A stretch of 64,000 bases of DNA from Vagococcus carniphilus (GCF_014397115.1 NZ_CP060720.1:450001-514000), one strand, 5' to 3'. Counted from the stretch's first letter, positions 35,190 to 46,145 are shown. The notes: generated by a model from the letters alone, not told the origin. Made by a program: numbers and translations.

Positions 35190-35636
35190 ATGAGAGTTGT
35201 TTTACAAAGAGTTAACCATGGAAATGTTGTTGTTGAAGATAAAGAAATAGGTAAAATTGGTAAAGGTTATGTATTATTAGTAGGTGTTGCTGAGGGTGAT
35301 ACAGAAAAAGAAGCTGATTATTTAGCAAAGAAAATTAGCCAATTAAGAATTTTTGAAGATGAGAATGAGAAAATGAATTTAGATATTCATCAGGTAGGAG
35401 GAAGTATTCTTTCTATTTCTCAATTTACTCTATTAGCTGATACCAAGAAAGGGAATCGTCCAAGTTTTATCAAGTCAGCTCATCCTGATGAGGCGTTGAA
35501 ATTATATCATTACTTTAATCAACAATTAAGAAATTATGAATTAGAAGTTAGTGAAGGTGAGTTTGGTTCTCATATGCTAGTTTCCCTTGAAAATGATGGG
35601 CCTGTAACTATCTTTTTTGATACAGATCATAAATAA
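35190..35636 (+). CDS. dtd: D-aminoacyl-tRNA deacylase Dtd
   Basis: Dtd removes D-amino acids and glycine mischarged onto tRNA. The 148-residue protein begins MRVVLQRVNHG and has the two active-site motifs ILSISQFTLL (SQxTL) and the C-terminal NDGPVTIFFDTD with the Gly-cisPro pair. I chose ATG 35190 after AGGAGG; a longer reading would run back into relA. The relA-dtd pair is conserved in Firmicutes. Confidence 0.96.
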   Translation: MRVVLQRVNHGNVVVEDKEIGKIGKGYVLLVGVAEGDTEKEADYLAKKISQLRIFEDENEKMNLDIHQVGGSILSISQFTLLADTKKGNRPSFIKSAHPDEALKLYHYFNQQLRNYELEVSEGEFGSHMLVSLENDGPVTIFFDTDHK

Positions 35637-35676
35637 TCACAAAAAATTGAGAGACAAAAAAATAAAAATTTAAATA

Positions 35677-35714
35677 AAACTTTGGTATAAACTACTTTAT
35701 ATCAAAGTTTTTTT
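35677..35714 (+). terminator. Intrinsic terminator of relA-dtd
   Basis: AAAACTTTGGTAT/ATATCAAAGTTTT followed by T-rich sequence and GTC. Confidence 0.8.
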
Positions 35715-35768
35715 GTCTTTTTGTACATTTATCAAAAATTGTTTAAGGGATTAGGCTTTTTTATCTTT

Positions 35769-35797
35769 TTGAAATGGGGTATTATATGTTATATAAA
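35769..35797 (+). promoter_or_regulatory. Sigma-A promoter of glpKF
   Basis: TTGAAA at 35769-35774 and TATAAA at 35792-35797 with a 17-base spacer. The predicted start is near 35804. Confidence 0.65.
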
Positions 35798-35810
35798 GAA
35801 AGCGCTATCT
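35796..35810. promoter_or_regulatory. Candidate CcpA cre site at glpK
   Basis: AAGAAAGCGCTATCT matches the cre pattern WTGNAANCGNWNNCW at all fixed positions except the second. It overlaps the predicted start of glpKF, as expected for catabolite repression of glycerol use. Confidence 0.55.
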
Positions 35811-35817
35811 TTAATAA

Positions 35818-37341
<1,524 letters not shown>

Positions 37342-37390
37342 AGGTTAGTTATTTCAAGACATATTAATCACTTGAAAAGGGGAATAAAAA

Positions 37391-38110
37391 ATGAGCGGAG
37401 ATAGTTTACAGATTTTTAGTGAGTTTTTAGGAACACTGATTTTAGTACTACTTGGTAACGGGGTAGTAGCTGCGGTATCATTAAATAAAAGTAAAGCTCA
37501 AAATGGCGGTTGGGTTGTTATTACATTAGGTTGGGGAGCAGCAGTTACCATTGCTGTTTACGTGTCATCCTTCATGGGACCAGCTCACTTAAACCCAGCA
37601 GTAACATTTGGTATGGCTGTTGCAGGTAATTTTGCATGGAACTTAGTGGTTCCTTTCATTATTGCTCAAATTGTAGGTGGTATTGTCGGAGCAATGCTTG
37701 TTTGGATTACGTACTTACCACATTGGGAAGCAACAAAAGATGAAGCAACTATTCTTGGGACATTCTCCACAGGTCCAGCTATAAGAAGTCTTGTTTCAAA
37801 TACGGTCACAGAAATTATTGGAACGTTCGTTTTAGTATTTGCATTACTTGCATTCTCACAACATAAGTTTGCAGATGGTCTAAACCCTCTGGTTGTTGGT
37901 GTTTTAATCCTTTCTCTAGGACTTTCACTTGGAGGTCCAACAGGATATGCTATTAATCCAGCTAGGGACTTAGGTCCACGTATTGCCCATCAAATTTTAC
38001 CAATTAAAAACAAAGGTGGCTCTGATTGGGGCTATTCTTGGGTACCAGTTGTTGGTCCAATGATTGGTGGTTTACTTGCGGCTTTACTATGGGGACTTAT
38101 TCCAGTTTAA
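37391..38110 (+). CDS. glpF: Glycerol facilitator GlpF (aquaglyceroporin)
   Basis: A 239-residue MIP-family channel with six membrane segments. Both NPA boxes are present, HLNPAVTFG in the first half and AINPARDLGPR in the second; the Asp after the arginine in the second box is the mark of glycerol facilitators rather than water channels. It lets glycerol diffuse in for phosphorylation by GlpK, its upstream partner. It ends at a strong bidirectional terminator. Confidence 0.96.
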   Translation: MSGDSLQIFSEFLGTLILVLLGNGVVAAVSLNKSKAQNGGWVVITLGWGAAVTIAVYVSSFMGPAHLNPAVTFGMAVAGNFAWNLVVPFIIAQIVGGIVGAMLVWITYLPHWEATKDEATILGTFSTGPAIRSLVSNTVTEIIGTFVLVFALLAFSQHKFADGLNPLVVGVLILSLGLSLGGPTGYAINPARDLGPRIAHQILPIKNKGGSDWGYSWVPVVGPMIGGLLAALLWGLIPV

Positions 38111-38115
38111 AAAAT

Positions 38116-38165
38116 AAAAAAATAAAGGTAAAGCTCAAAAATGGCTTTACCTTTATTTTTTTTTG
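38116..38165. terminator. Bidirectional terminator between glpF and the amidase gene
   Basis: AAATAAAGGTAAAGC/GCTTTACCTTTATTT, flanked by A-rich and T8 sequence. Confidence 0.9.
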
Positions 38166-39457
38166 TTTAGTTCAAGGAAATAGTTAGTACTACCTTCATA
38201 GATAGCTTCTGCTACTTTTTTATGGTATTTCTTATTTTGAGCATAGGCTGCGTCAGTATCATTATTGATATAGCCTAATTCAAGTAAAATAGCAGGTTTT
38301 TCGTTTTCTCTTAGTACCTGATAGTCTTGTGTGCCGAATCCTCTATTTTCAAGAGGTAGAATAGCAGCTATTTGATCATTTACTGCCTGAGCTAACTGTC
38401 TACCATTTTTATTACGGTAGAATGTTGTTGTTCCTGATCCTTCATTTGGATTACCAGTTGAGTCATAGTGCATACTAATAAAAATATCGGCAGGACTTTC
38501 ATTACTAATTCGTGCAATTTTTGATAAAGATACAAAATCATCTTTAGAACGAGTCATTAAGACGCTATAACCTTGAGCCTCAAGTTTATCTTTAACGACT
38601 TTAGCTGTTTGAAGGGTTAAATTTTTCTCAAATACTTTCCCATCATTTGTTTGTGCCCCAGGGTCATTACCACCGTGGCCTGGATCTAACATAATCACAT
38701 GTTCTGGTAGAGGTTCCCTAGGTCGTTTTTCTTTTTGGCTAATTTTATTGTTAGTTATTTCCCAGCTTCTCATATAACCTGTTTTTCCTGAATCTGTACG
38801 AACTTGATACCAGTAATCACTGACTTCTTTCAAAACTATTTTTTCAGCATAATCTAAAGTATCAGTTATTTGACTTGACTCAGATTGCTTAGAATACAAA
38901 GGCGCATTATCTAGAGCAACTTGGAGTGTGTCATCAACTTCAAATTTAGGTTGTTGGTTTTTTCTGATATCAATAGTATCTGTTGGGACCCATCCATAAT
39001 TGCCATCGACAAAAATTCGACACCATCCGTTTAATTCTAGAGTGACAAAGACTTTTTGCTTCCTCTTTAATGTGTCTATGGTTTTACTGTTTTCACTGTT
39101 TGATTTTTTTAATTCTGTATTTCGCTGTGTGATAACAGCAGGTAAATAGGTATATGGACCTGAAGTGCCATCAAAAATAAGCCATTCTGGTACCCATCCT
39201 TCCGTTTTTTCAGAAGTTTGTATTTTATACCAGCCTTTTTTCTTTTCCTTAATAGTTACTCTGTCTTCCCTATGAACTTGGGTTAGAACAGGAGATGTTG
39301 CATTTGGCTTTTCTCTAACATTTAATGCAATTGTTTGAACATCTACAATTTGATTTGTTCCATGCATAAAATAGAAACCAGCGATGACTAAACCGACTAT
39401 TATAAGGTTAAACACTAAAAGCTTAATTGTATTTTTACTTGTGTCTGAATTTCTCAC
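38153..39457 (-). CDS. Membrane-anchored N-acetylmuramoyl-L-alanine amidase with SH3b repeats (YrvJ/LytH-like)
   Basis: A 434-residue cell-wall amidase. One membrane segment lies at about residues 13-31, then three SH3b-type repeats at about 38-95, 105-163 and 177-235, each with a GWxxI or YWYQVR core, and a C-terminal Amidase_3 domain from about 253. The zinc ligands His261 (DPGHGG), Glu277 (EKNL) and His330 (SMHYDS) and the catalytic Glu393 (LLELGY) are all in place. Its location near relA-dtd and aspS matches Bacillus yrvJ and staphylococcal lytH, but here it is on the opposite strand. Homologues trim uncrosslinked peptidoglycan. Confidence 0.92.
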   Translation of the reverse strand: MRNSDTSKNTIKLLVFNLIIVGLVIAGFYFMHGTNQIVDVQTIALNVREKPNATSPVLTQVHREDRVTIKEKKKGWYKIQTSEKTEGWVPEWLIFDGTSGPYTYLPAVITQRNTELKKSNSENSKTIDTLKRKQKVFVTLELNGWCRIFVDGNYGWVPTDTIDIRKNQQPKFEVDDTLQVALDNAPLYSKQSESSQITDTLDYAEKIVLKEVSDYWYQVRTDSGKTGYMRSWEITNNKISQKEKRPREPLPEHVIMLDPGHGGNDPGAQTNDGKVFEKNLTLQTAKVVKDKLEAQGYSVLMTRSKDDFVSLSKIARISNESPADIFISMHYDSTGNPNEGSGTTTFYRNKNGRQLAQAVNDQIAAILPLENRGFGTQDYQVLRENEKPAILLELGYINNDTDAAYAQNKKYHKKVAEAIYEGSTNYFLELNKKK

Positions 39458-39587
39458 TTCTCTATACTCCAGTACTGTATTTTATTGTAGTAAGGACAAT
39501 TATAACAAAAAATAGAAAATAAGAGTAGTGAGGATATTTTAATCTAAAATACCTTGACTTTTAAGGGTATTTCTAGTAATTTTTAGG

Positions 39588-39593
39588 TATAAT
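39588..39593 (+). promoter_or_regulatory. Candidate -10 of the aspS T-box leader
   Basis: A perfect TATAAT lies about 30 bases before the T-box Stem I. The best -35 upstream (TTGACT at 39554) is 28 bases away, too far to pair with it, so the -35 is unassigned. Confidence 0.4.
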
Positions 39594-39624
39594 ATCAATG
39601 AAAGAGAAAGTACTTTTTGCTTAA

Positions 39625-39812
39625 AGAGAAGACTAAAAAGGTGAGATTAGTCTAATAAAAAGGAAAGACACTCTGGAGATGAATGACTAAAATCATTCCG
39701 TTACGAGCGTTAATCGATAGTTAAGAGGAGAGACGGTATAGTTTCTCAAATCTAGGTGGTACCACGTGTGAGTCATCATTCGTCCTTGTTTATTTAAACA
39801 AGGGCTTTTTTT
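39625..39812 (+). promoter_or_regulatory. T-box leader (tRNA-Asp sensing) controlling aspS
   Basis: A T-box riboswitch that reads uncharged tRNA. The T-box sequence AGGTGGTACCACG is at 39754-39766 and the antiterminator/terminator switch ends with the hairpin at 39784-39803 and T7. Stem I can be drawn with base AGAG/CUCU, distal arm GACUAA/UUAGUC and a GGUGA loop like the GNUG motif. The specifier triplet in the 3' side of the loop reads GAC (39667-39669) followed by A, which is an aspartate codon and fits aspS. The middle stems were not fully resolved by hand. Confidence 0.9.
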
Positions 39813-39844
39813 GTCAGCTGAAAAAAATTAAAGGAGTAGAAGAG

Positions 39845-41611
39845 ATGGAAAAAAGAACAAGCTATTGCGGATTAATATCTAAAGAGCATTTGAACCAAGA
39901 AGTAACAGTAAAAGGATGGGTTCAAAAACGCCGAGATTTAGGTGGTTTAATCTTTATTGATTTACGTGATAGAGAAGGCATTGTCCAAGTTGTATTTAAT
40001 CCTGAAACCTCTAAAGAGGCTTTAGAGGTTGCGGATAAATGCCGTAGTGAATACGTTATTGGTGTAACAGGAACGGTTGTAAAACGAGAAAGTGCTATTA
40101 ACCCTAAAATGAAAACGGGTGAGTTTGAAATTATCGCTAGTGACATTGTTATCTACAATGAAGCCAAAACACCACCGTTTGTAATTGATGATAATCAAAC
40201 AGTGAATGAAGACACCCGAATGAAATATCGTTTTATGGATATTAGACGCCCTGAAATGTTTGCTAATTTAAAATTACGTCATGATACAAGCAAAGTCATT
40301 CGTAATTATTTGAATGATAATGGCTTTATGGATATCGAAACACCTTATTTAAATAAATCAACTCCAGAAGGGGCACGTGATTATTTAGTTCCGTCACGAG
40401 TTCATGAAGGGCATTTTTATGCATTACCTCAATCACCACAAACAACCAAACAATTGCTGATGGGGGCTGGAATTGACAAATATTACCAAGTCGTTCGTTG
40501 TTTTAGAGATGAAGATTTACGTGGAGATCGTCAACCAGAATTTACCCAAGTCGATATTGAGACAAGCTTTTTAACAGCTGAGGAAATTCAAACTTATACA
40601 GAAGAAATGTTAGCAAAAGTGATGAGAGAAGTCATGAATCAAGAGATTACATTACCATTTCCTCGTATGACTTATGATGACGCAATGGCACGCTACGGTG
40701 TAGATAAACCAGATACGCGTTTTGCAATGGAATTAATTGAAATGAAAGATGCTGTATCTGATATTGAATTTAAAGTTTTCCAATCAACACTTGAAAACGG
40801 TGGAGCAGTCAAAGCTTTAAATGCTAAAGGAGCTGCTAGCAAATATTCAAGAAAAGACATGGATAATTTAGGTCAATGGTTATCTCAATTTGGTGCAAAA
40901 GGATTAGCCTGGGTTAAGGTTGAAGAAGATGGACTGAAAGGACCGATTGCTAAATTCTTAGTGGAAAAACAAGAAGAAATCATTCAAGCAACTGCCGCTG
41001 AGGTGGGTGACTTACTAATGTTTGTTGCAGACAAAAAAGAAGTTGTTGCTGCCTCATTAGGTGCTTTAAGAAATCGATTAGGAAAAGAATTAGAGTTAAT
41101 AGATGAAGACACATTTAACTTCTTATGGGTTGTTGATTGGCCGTTATTAGAGTATGACGAAGAAGCAGGACGTTATGCAGCAGCTCATCATCCATTTACA
41201 ATGCCAAAAGCAAGTGATGTAGAGCTCTTAAAAACAGCTCCAGAAAAAGTTTACGCAGAAGCATATGACGTTGTTTTAAATGGTTATGAACTAGGAGGAG
41301 GTTCTTTAAGAATTTATCAACGTGACGTGCAAGAAGATATGTTTAAAGCGTTAGGTTTTACAAAAGAATCAGCTCAAGAGCAATTTGGCTTTTTATTAGA
41401 CGCATTAGAGTATGGTTTTCCACCACATGGCGGCATTGCTCTAGGATTAGATCGTTTGATTATGCTGTTAGCGAAAAAAGATAATATTCGTGAAGTGATT
41501 GCCTTCCCTAAAAATAATCGTGCAGTTGATTTAATGACTGATGCTCCAGGTCTTGTGTCAAAAGCTCAAATGGAAGAGTTACATTTGAATATTGTCACGG
41601 ATAAAAAATAA
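39845..41611 (+). CDS. aspS: Aspartyl-tRNA synthetase AspS
   Basis: A class II synthetase that charges tRNA-Asp. The 588-residue protein is the full bacterial type: an N-terminal OB anticodon-binding domain ([21 protein letters not shown]), the class II core with [18 protein letters not shown], the inserted GAD domain near 280-420, and motif 3 [11 protein letters not shown] near the C-terminus. It is controlled by the upstream T-box. hisS, usually the first gene of this unit, is absent. Confidence 0.98.
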   Translation: MEKRTSYCGLISKEHLNQEVTVKGWVQKRRDLGGLIFIDLRDREGIVQVVFNPETSKEALEVADKCRSEYVIGVTGTVVKRESAINPKMKTGEFEIIASDIVIYNEAKTPPFVIDDNQTVNEDTRMKYRFMDIRRPEMFANLKLRHDTSKVIRNYLNDNGFMDIETPYLNKSTPEGARDYLVPSRVHEGHFYALPQSPQTTKQLLMGAGIDKYYQVVRCFRDEDLRGDRQPEFTQVDIETSFLTAEEIQTYTEEMLAKVMREVMNQEITLPFPRMTYDDAMARYGVDKPDTRFAMELIEMKDAVSDIEFKVFQSTLENGGAVKALNAKGAASKYSRKDMDNLGQWLSQFGAKGLAWVKVEEDGLKGPIAKFLVEKQEEIIQATAAEVGDLLMFVADKKEVVAASLGALRNRLGKELELIDEDTFNFLWVVDWPLLEYDEEAGRYAAAHHPFTMPKASDVELLKTAPEKVYAEAYDVVLNGYELGGGSLRIYQRDVQEDMFKALGFTKESAQEQFGFLLDALEYGFPPHGGIALGLDRLIMLLAKKDNIREVIAFPKNNRAVDLMTDAPGLVSKAQMEELHLNIVTDKK

Positions 41612-41666
41612 ATTGGATGTTGTGTGATTACAGATTTTCTTTTACTTGAAGGAGTTTAAAGATGAC

Positions 41667-42551
41667 ATGTTAAAATTAAAAACAGTTAAAGAACAGTTTA
41701 TTGAGAATGGGTATATGGAAAGAATATCAATGGCTGTCATCAATGGGATGTTGCAAGCTATCGCCTTAAACTTATTTTGGCAACCAGGCCATATTTATGC
41801 AAGTGGTGTAACAGGTTTAGGACAAATTATTGTGACATTATCTGAGGATATTGGAAGTGTTCAGTTACCAATGTCTGTTGTGCTTTATGCATTAAATATT
41901 CCGTTATTTATTTTGGCTTGGTTCAAAATTAGTAAAAAATTTACCGTCTTTACAATGTTTTCAGTTTTTATGACGTCGTTTTTTATTCAAATAGTACCGG
42001 TGACAACTTTATCAAAAGATCCTATCATTTGTGCTATATTTGGTGGGGGAATTTGTGGGTTAGGTGTTGGTCTTGCTTTAAGGGCAGGGTTGTCTTCTGG
42101 TGGATTAGATATTGTTAGTGTAACAATTCGTAAAATGACTGGTCGTAATGTGGGGTCTTTAAATATTATTTTTAATGCATGCATTATTATGACATCAGGT
42201 TTTCTATTTGGTTGGCCGTACGCTTTTTATAGTGCTTTTTCAATTTTTGTAAATGGAAAAGTAGTAGATATGGTATTTACCAAGCAGAAAAAAATGCAAA
42301 TTATGATTATAACGACTAAACCAGAAGCTGTTATATGCGAAGTGCAAAAAAGAATTCGTCGAGGAATTACGATTGTTAATAATGCAGAAGGAGCTTTCAA
42401 TCACAATGAGTTAACTATTTTGATTACAATCATCACACGTGATCAAATTCCAATTTTACAAAATGCTATGCGTGATTCTGATCCTAAAGCATTTGTTAGT
42501 ATATCCGAGAATGTAACTATTATGGGGAATTTTTATGAACCGTTAGATTAA
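41667..42551 (+). CDS. YitT-family membrane protein (DUF2179)
   Basis: A 294-residue integral membrane protein. Five or so hydrophobic helices (about 25-180), with a conserved glycine-rich GGGICGLGVGLALRAGLSSGG segment of the family, are followed by a cytoplasmic DUF2179 domain (about 205-290, MIITTKPEAV and NNAEGAFNHNELTILITIITR). The function of the family is unknown. I chose ATG 41667; the GAAGGAG site is 12 bases upstream, a little far. It follows aspS by about 55 bases. Confidence 0.85.
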   Translation: MLKLKTVKEQFIENGYMERISMAVINGMLQAIALNLFWQPGHIYASGVTGLGQIIVTLSEDIGSVQLPMSVVLYALNIPLFILAWFKISKKFTVFTMFSVFMTSFFIQIVPVTTLSKDPIICAIFGGGICGLGVGLALRAGLSSGGLDIVSVTIRKMTGRNVGSLNIIFNACIIMTSGFLFGWPYAFYSAFSIFVNGKVVDMVFTKQKKMQIMIITTKPEAVICEVQKRIRRGITIVNNAEGAFNHNELTILITIITRDQIPILQNAMRDSDPKAFVSISENVTIMGNFYEPLD

Positions 42552-42553
42552 AA

Positions 42554-42588
42554 AAAAGTTGTGACTTAATTGTCGCAACTTTTTTTAT
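42554..42588 (+). terminator. Intrinsic terminator after the YitT gene
   Basis: AAAAGTTGTGAC/GTCGCAACTTTT with a six-base loop and T-run. Confidence 0.85.
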
Positions 42589-42618
42589 GTTAGAATGAAG
42601 ACAAAAGGAGTGGTAGTA

Positions 42619-43359
42619 ATGTTTGTTGAATATGGTAAATTAAGTACTAAACTTTATGAAATGACTAAACCAGTGGGATTTTCAATAGATGGGGATCTTG
42701 AATATTACTATGATAAATTGAAGAATTGCTCGGGGACGATTCTAGAAGCAGGAGTAGGAACTGGAAGAATGATGATTCCGTTTTTACAAAAGGGTTTAGC
42801 AATCGAGGGTGTTGATTTATCAAAAGAAATGTTAGAGCAGTGCGAGATTAATATGGCTAAAGCTGATGTGACAGGTATCCTTTATCAAGAAGATTTAACG
42901 AAATTAAATCTTAATAAGCAATACGAAGCGATTATGATGCCAACGGGTAGTTTTTGTTTGTTACCAAGAGAAATTATCCAAGACGTATTGGTATCATTTT
43001 TTAAGCATCTAAAAGAGTCAGGTCAATTATTAATTGATATTGAACTACCAATGTGGTTTAAATCAGATGAAATCAGTGTCGCAAATTATCCGCTATCTGA
43101 AGATGAGGGACTATTATTTACGAGTACGGCAAAAGAAATAGATTGGCAAGAACAAAAAGTTTCTTATATTCATCGTTACGAATTTGTTGAAAAAGGAATA
43201 GTTAAAGAGACAGAATTATCTCATTTTACGTTGTACTGGTACGGCATAAAAGAATTTGAAGAAATGTTACTAAAAACTGGTTTTTCTGAGATATCTTATG
43301 AGATAGGTTACGGAAAAAATCCTCAAGCTTCTTTAATTACGTTCTGTGCAAAAAAATAA
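42619..43359 (+). CDS. Class I SAM-dependent methyltransferase
   Basis: A 246-residue methyltransferase of the Methyltransf_25 type. Motif I ILEAGVGTGRMM is followed by GVDLSKEML, and the acidic and aromatic post-motifs match SAM-dependent small-molecule enzymes. The substrate is unknown. The start ATG 42619 follows AAAGGAG; a reading from 42595 runs through that site. It is a single-gene unit that ends at a bidirectional terminator. Confidence 0.8.
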   Translation: MFVEYGKLSTKLYEMTKPVGFSIDGDLEYYYDKLKNCSGTILEAGVGTGRMMIPFLQKGLAIEGVDLSKEMLEQCEINMAKADVTGILYQEDLTKLNLNKQYEAIMMPTGSFCLLPREIIQDVLVSFFKHLKESGQLLIDIELPMWFKSDEISVANYPLSEDEGLLFTSTAKEIDWQEQKVSYIHRYEFVEKGIVKETELSHFTLYWYGIKEFEEMLLKTGFSEISYEIGYGKNPQASLITFCAKK

Positions 43360-43392
43360 AAGTCTGCTTAAATGCAGGCTTTATTTTTTTGA
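43351..43392. terminator. Bidirectional terminator between the methyltransferase and GIY-YIG genes
   Basis: AATAAAAGTCTGC/GCAGGCTTTATT flanked by A6 and T7, between convergent genes. Confidence 0.8.
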
Positions 43393-43653
43393 AAAGTTTT
43401 CTAAGTAATATTCTTTTTGTTTTCTACTTAATTGTTTAAAAGCATATTCTGCTTTCATTGCCTCGCTCTTAGTTTCAAAGACTTCGTGATGAATTATTGT
43501 AGCAGGTCGACGTTTAGATAAGCGTGTATATTTAGCACCTTTTCCAGTGTTGTGCTCTGTTAATCGTCTGTTTAAATCAGTTGTGTAACCACCGTAGAAA
43601 GTATCATCTTTACAGCATAGTACATAAAAATAATGTTCCTCACTTTGTCCCAT
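43381..43653 (-). CDS. GIY-YIG nuclease-like protein (YazA/YhbQ type)
   Basis: A 90-residue single-domain GIY-YIG protein. [35 protein letters not shown] contains the YVL...YGG pattern corresponding to GIY...YIG and the catalytic arginine. UvrC-type nuclease folds of this size occur in most bacteria, and their role is undefined. ATG 43653 is preceded by an AAGGA site. It overlaps the end of the upstream TrmN6-like gene by 14 bases, the yabB-yazA arrangement known in Bacillus. Confidence 0.88.
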   Translation of the reverse strand: MGQSEEHYFYVLCCKDDTFYGGYTTDLNRRLTEHNTGKGAKYTRLSKRRPATIIHHEVFETKSEAMKAEYAFKQLSRKQKEYYLENFSKK

Positions 43654-44386
43654 GGAGCATTTCCTTAATCTCTGGTAGGTATTCATTATCTTCTCCGTAA
43701 ACGTAAAGTGGTGGCAATATTTTTAGACCATCTGTTTTCCCATCTTTAATTCCTTCGATTAAAATAGTATTGGCTTCTTTTCCTACCTTAGGGTAGATAA
43801 ATTGAATTTTTTTAGGTGCAATTCGATGATTTCTCATACTATCTAAAATATCCATTAATCGATCAGGGCGATGAACCATTGCGATTTTTCCATTCATCTT
43901 TAACAATTTTGAGGCAGATTTAAAGACATCATCTAACTGTAAGTGAATTTCATGTCTTGCAATAGCATAATAAGGATTAGGATTTTTTTTACTGTTTGGT
44001 TGTTCTTTAAAGTAAGGTGGATTACACGTAATAAAATCGACAGAATCACTTTTTATTTTTGTACTAACTTCTTTTATATCAAGTTGTTCCATGGTTACTT
44101 GTTCTTCTAATTCATTGAGTAAAATACTTCTTTTTCCCATATCAGCTAAACGCTCTTGCAGCTCAATTCCAGTAATGGATGCCTTTGTTTTTGGTGCCAT
44201 AAATAAAGCAACCGCACCATTTCCAGAACAAAAATCAACAATAGTTCCTTTTTTGGGGATAGAGGCGAAGTAGGCTAGAAGAACTGCATCAAGAGAAAAT
44301 GAAAAGACATCCGGACTTTGAATGATTTTAACCCCTCTAGCAATGAGTTGATCAATTCGTTCGCCACTTTTTAATAAATTGTCCAT
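43640..44386 (-). CDS. tRNA1(Val) adenine-37 N6-methyltransferase-like protein (YabB/TrmN6 family)
   Basis: A 248-residue class I methyltransferase with motif [14 protein letters not shown] near residues 50-60 and the N6-adenine motif IV CNPPYF at about 121-126. This matches the YfiC/TrmN6 family that modifies A37 of tRNA1(Val), and the YabB branch in Firmicutes, where the exact target is less certain. The start is ATG 44386 after AAAGGAAG. It overlaps the GIY-YIG gene, so the two are an operon. Confidence 0.85.
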   Translation of the reverse strand: MDNLLKSGERIDQLIARGVKIIQSPDVFSFSLDAVLLAYFASIPKKGTIVDFCSGNGAVALFMAPKTKASITGIELQERLADMGKRSILLNELEEQVTMEQLDIKEVSTKIKSDSVDFITCNPPYFKEQPNSKKNPNPYYAIARHEIHLQLDDVFKSASKLLKMNGKIAMVHRPDRLMDILDSMRNHRIAPKKIQFIYPKVGKEANTILIEGIKDGKTDGLKILPPLYVYGEDNEYLPEIKEMLHGTK

Positions 44387-44452
44387 GAGAAACTTCCTTT
44401 CAAATCAATGTTTTTATTATAGCATGGTAAGATATGTTTAGATAAGAAAAGC

Positions 44453-44481
44453 TTGCAAGTTTTTGAATAATTAGGCATACT
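44453..44481 (+). promoter_or_regulatory. Possible sigma-A promoter of plsC
   Basis: TTGCAA at 44453-44458 and CATACT at 44476-44481 with a 17-base spacer, about 34 bases before the start codon. Confidence 0.45.
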
Positions 44482-44514
44482 GATAAGGAATTTAAATAAA
44501 AAGGATGAAATATT

Positions 44515-45147
44515 ATGTATCGATTTTTATTAGCAGTTGTTCGCTTTTTAACATTTTTTATTAATACAAACGCCCGTTACATAGGTCGAGACAATTTACC
44601 TAAAGAGGAAAATTATGTTTTAGTAGGCCCTCATAGAACTTGGTATGAGCCTCTATACTTTGCTATGGGAGCATGGCCAAAGAAATTTTCATTTATGGCT
44701 AAAAAAGAGCTGTTTGATAATCCTATTTTAGGTTTTATTTTGAAAAAATGTCATGTTTTCCCAGTAGATAGAGAAAATCCTGGCCCTAGTGCTATTAAAA
44801 CACCTGTCAAAGCATTAAAAAATACGGATTTAAGTGTCATGGTATTTCCAAGTGGCAGTCGTTATTCGGACGATTTAAAGGGTGGAGCAGCCGTTATAGC
44901 TAAGATGGCTAAAGTGAAGATTGTTCCAGCAGTTTATCAGGGGCCTGTTAAATTTAGCCGTTTATGGACTAAACGTCGTGTGACGCTAGCTTTTGGTGAA
45001 CCAATTGATATTTCAGATATCAAAAAATTAGACAAAGAAGGGATTGCTGAAGTTGAAAGACGGATGCAAAAAGCCTTTAAGGAATTAGATAATCAAATTA
45101 ATCCTGATTTTGTTTATGTTAAACCTGAGAAAAAAGAGAAGAAGTAA
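44515..45147 (+). CDS. plsC: 1-acyl-sn-glycerol-3-phosphate acyltransferase PlsC family
   Basis: PlsC makes phosphatidic acid from lysophosphatidate at the membrane. The 210-residue protein has a hydrophobic N-terminus and the acyltransferase motifs: motif I GPHRTWYEP at 39-47, motif II FPVDREN near 82-88 and motif III FPSGSR at 111-116. In motif I the catalytic pair reads H-x4-E where the family has H-x4-D (HRTWWD in related lactic acid bacteria). Motif III FPSGSR is the form used by streptococcal PlsC. A conservative D-to-E change may still work; activity is uncertain. Confidence 0.85.
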   Translation: MYRFLLAVVRFLTFFINTNARYIGRDNLPKEENYVLVGPHRTWYEPLYFAMGAWPKKFSFMAKKELFDNPILGFILKKCHVFPVDRENPGPSAIKTPVKALKNTDLSVMVFPSGSRYSDDLKGGAAVIAKMAKVKIVPAVYQGPVKFSRLWTKRRVTLAFGEPIDISDIKKLDKEGIAEVERRMQKAFKELDNQINPDFVYVKPEKKEKK

Positions 45148-45150
45148 AAA

Positions 45151-45199
45151 AGAAGTTATGATTAAAGTTTTAAAACTTTAGTCACAGCTTCTTTTTTTT
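45151..45199. terminator. Terminator between plsC and phzF-like genes
   Basis: AGAAG/CTTCT with an inner perfect palindrome TAAAGTTTTAAAACTTTA, followed by T8. Confidence 0.75.
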
Positions 45200-46043
45200 A
45201 TAAACTTAAAGATTTGGTTTCACAGTAAAAACCTCTACCACCAACGTAAACTTTTTTAATTTTTTTTTGCTCCGTTGTTTCTAGCTTAACTAGTATTTCA
45301 GAAGGTGAGTTTAGAGAGTAGCCTTGTTCAAATACATAAGTATCTCTAACAAGCTCATGTTTTTCATAAAGATAGCAAGCAAGTGCTCCATTTGAAGTGC
45401 CTGTTGCTGCTTCTTCATTGATATCATAAAGAGGTGCAAAATTACGGCAGATGATTCGTGTTTCATCAAACGTATAAAGATGAGCCCCGATAACATCATA
45501 TTGTTCGCTAATTTCTTTAATTTTTTCAAAGTTAGGTGTTAATTCACTTAATTGTTTTTCACTTTTGATGGGTACTAATATATCTTTTAAACCAGTCGAT
45601 ACAATTTGAATGGGATAATGAGTATCGATGTCATTGATATCAAAACAATCTCTCAATTCATTTGAATCAATTGTTTCGTAAAAAGTAGGTGTGTTTTGTT
45701 CCATGAAGATCACATCATCTTTAATCGTAATCGTAAGAACACCACTCTTTGTTTCGATGGTATAATTATTTTTAGTTAATTTATTTAAATGCATCAATAT
45801 AGTAAATGAGCCAATGGTTGCATGTCCACATAAATCAACTTCTTCTTTTGGTGTAAAGTATTCAATTTTAAAATCAGCTATTTCAGATTCTGTGACAAAC
45901 GCAGTTTCTGCATAGCCTAATTGTTTGGCAATCGACATTTTTTGATTAACAGTTAATGTCTCTTGATTGAGTACTACACCAGCCTTATTACCACCATTTT
46001 GATTTTTACTGAATGCACTTGCTACATAAACGGGTAGAGTCAT
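45198..46043 (-). CDS. PhzF-family isomerase
   Basis: A 281-residue protein of the PhzF family of isomerases and epimerases, most of unknown substrate. It has NKAGVVL and the catalytic glutamate in GYAETAF (Glu46), then DLCGHATIGS and GTSNGAL, which contain the GHAT and GT-S/N-G active-site loops. Two similar halves form the diaminopimelate-epimerase-like fold. ATG 46043 follows AAAGGAAGG; a longer reading from 46067 overlaps the site. No phenazine genes are near, so biosynthesis of phenazine is not implied. Confidence 0.9.
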   Translation of the reverse strand: MTLPVYVASAFSKNQNGGNKAGVVLNQETLTVNQKMSIAKQLGYAETAFVTESEIADFKIEYFTPKEEVDLCGHATIGSFTILMHLNKLTKNNYTIETKSGVLTITIKDDVIFMEQNTPTFYETIDSNELRDCFDINDIDTHYPIQIVSTGLKDILVPIKSEKQLSELTPNFEKIKEISEQYDVIGAHLYTFDETRIICRNFAPLYDINEEAATGTSNGALACYLYEKHELVRDTYVFEQGYSLNSPSEILVKLETTEQKKIKKVYVGGRGFYCETKSLSL

Positions 46044-46102
46044 GAGATACCTTCCTTTCTTGATCACGTTAAATTATAACATAACGAAATATTATCAATA
46101 AT

Positions 46103-46137
46103 AAAACCACCTAAACTTACTAATAATAGGTGGTTTT
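46103..46137 (-). terminator. Terminator of the kinase/TrpF-like/ADH operon
   Basis: AAAACCACCT/AGGTGGTTTT with a 15-base loop, just after the alcohol dehydrogenase stop codon on the minus strand. The U-tract is short. Confidence 0.6.
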
Positions 46138-46145
46138 GATTTTAT

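Noticed and set aside
39554-39593. TTGACT paired with TATAAT as the aspS promoter
   Set aside because: The spacing is 28 bases, far from the 16-18 that sigma-A needs; only the -10 was kept.
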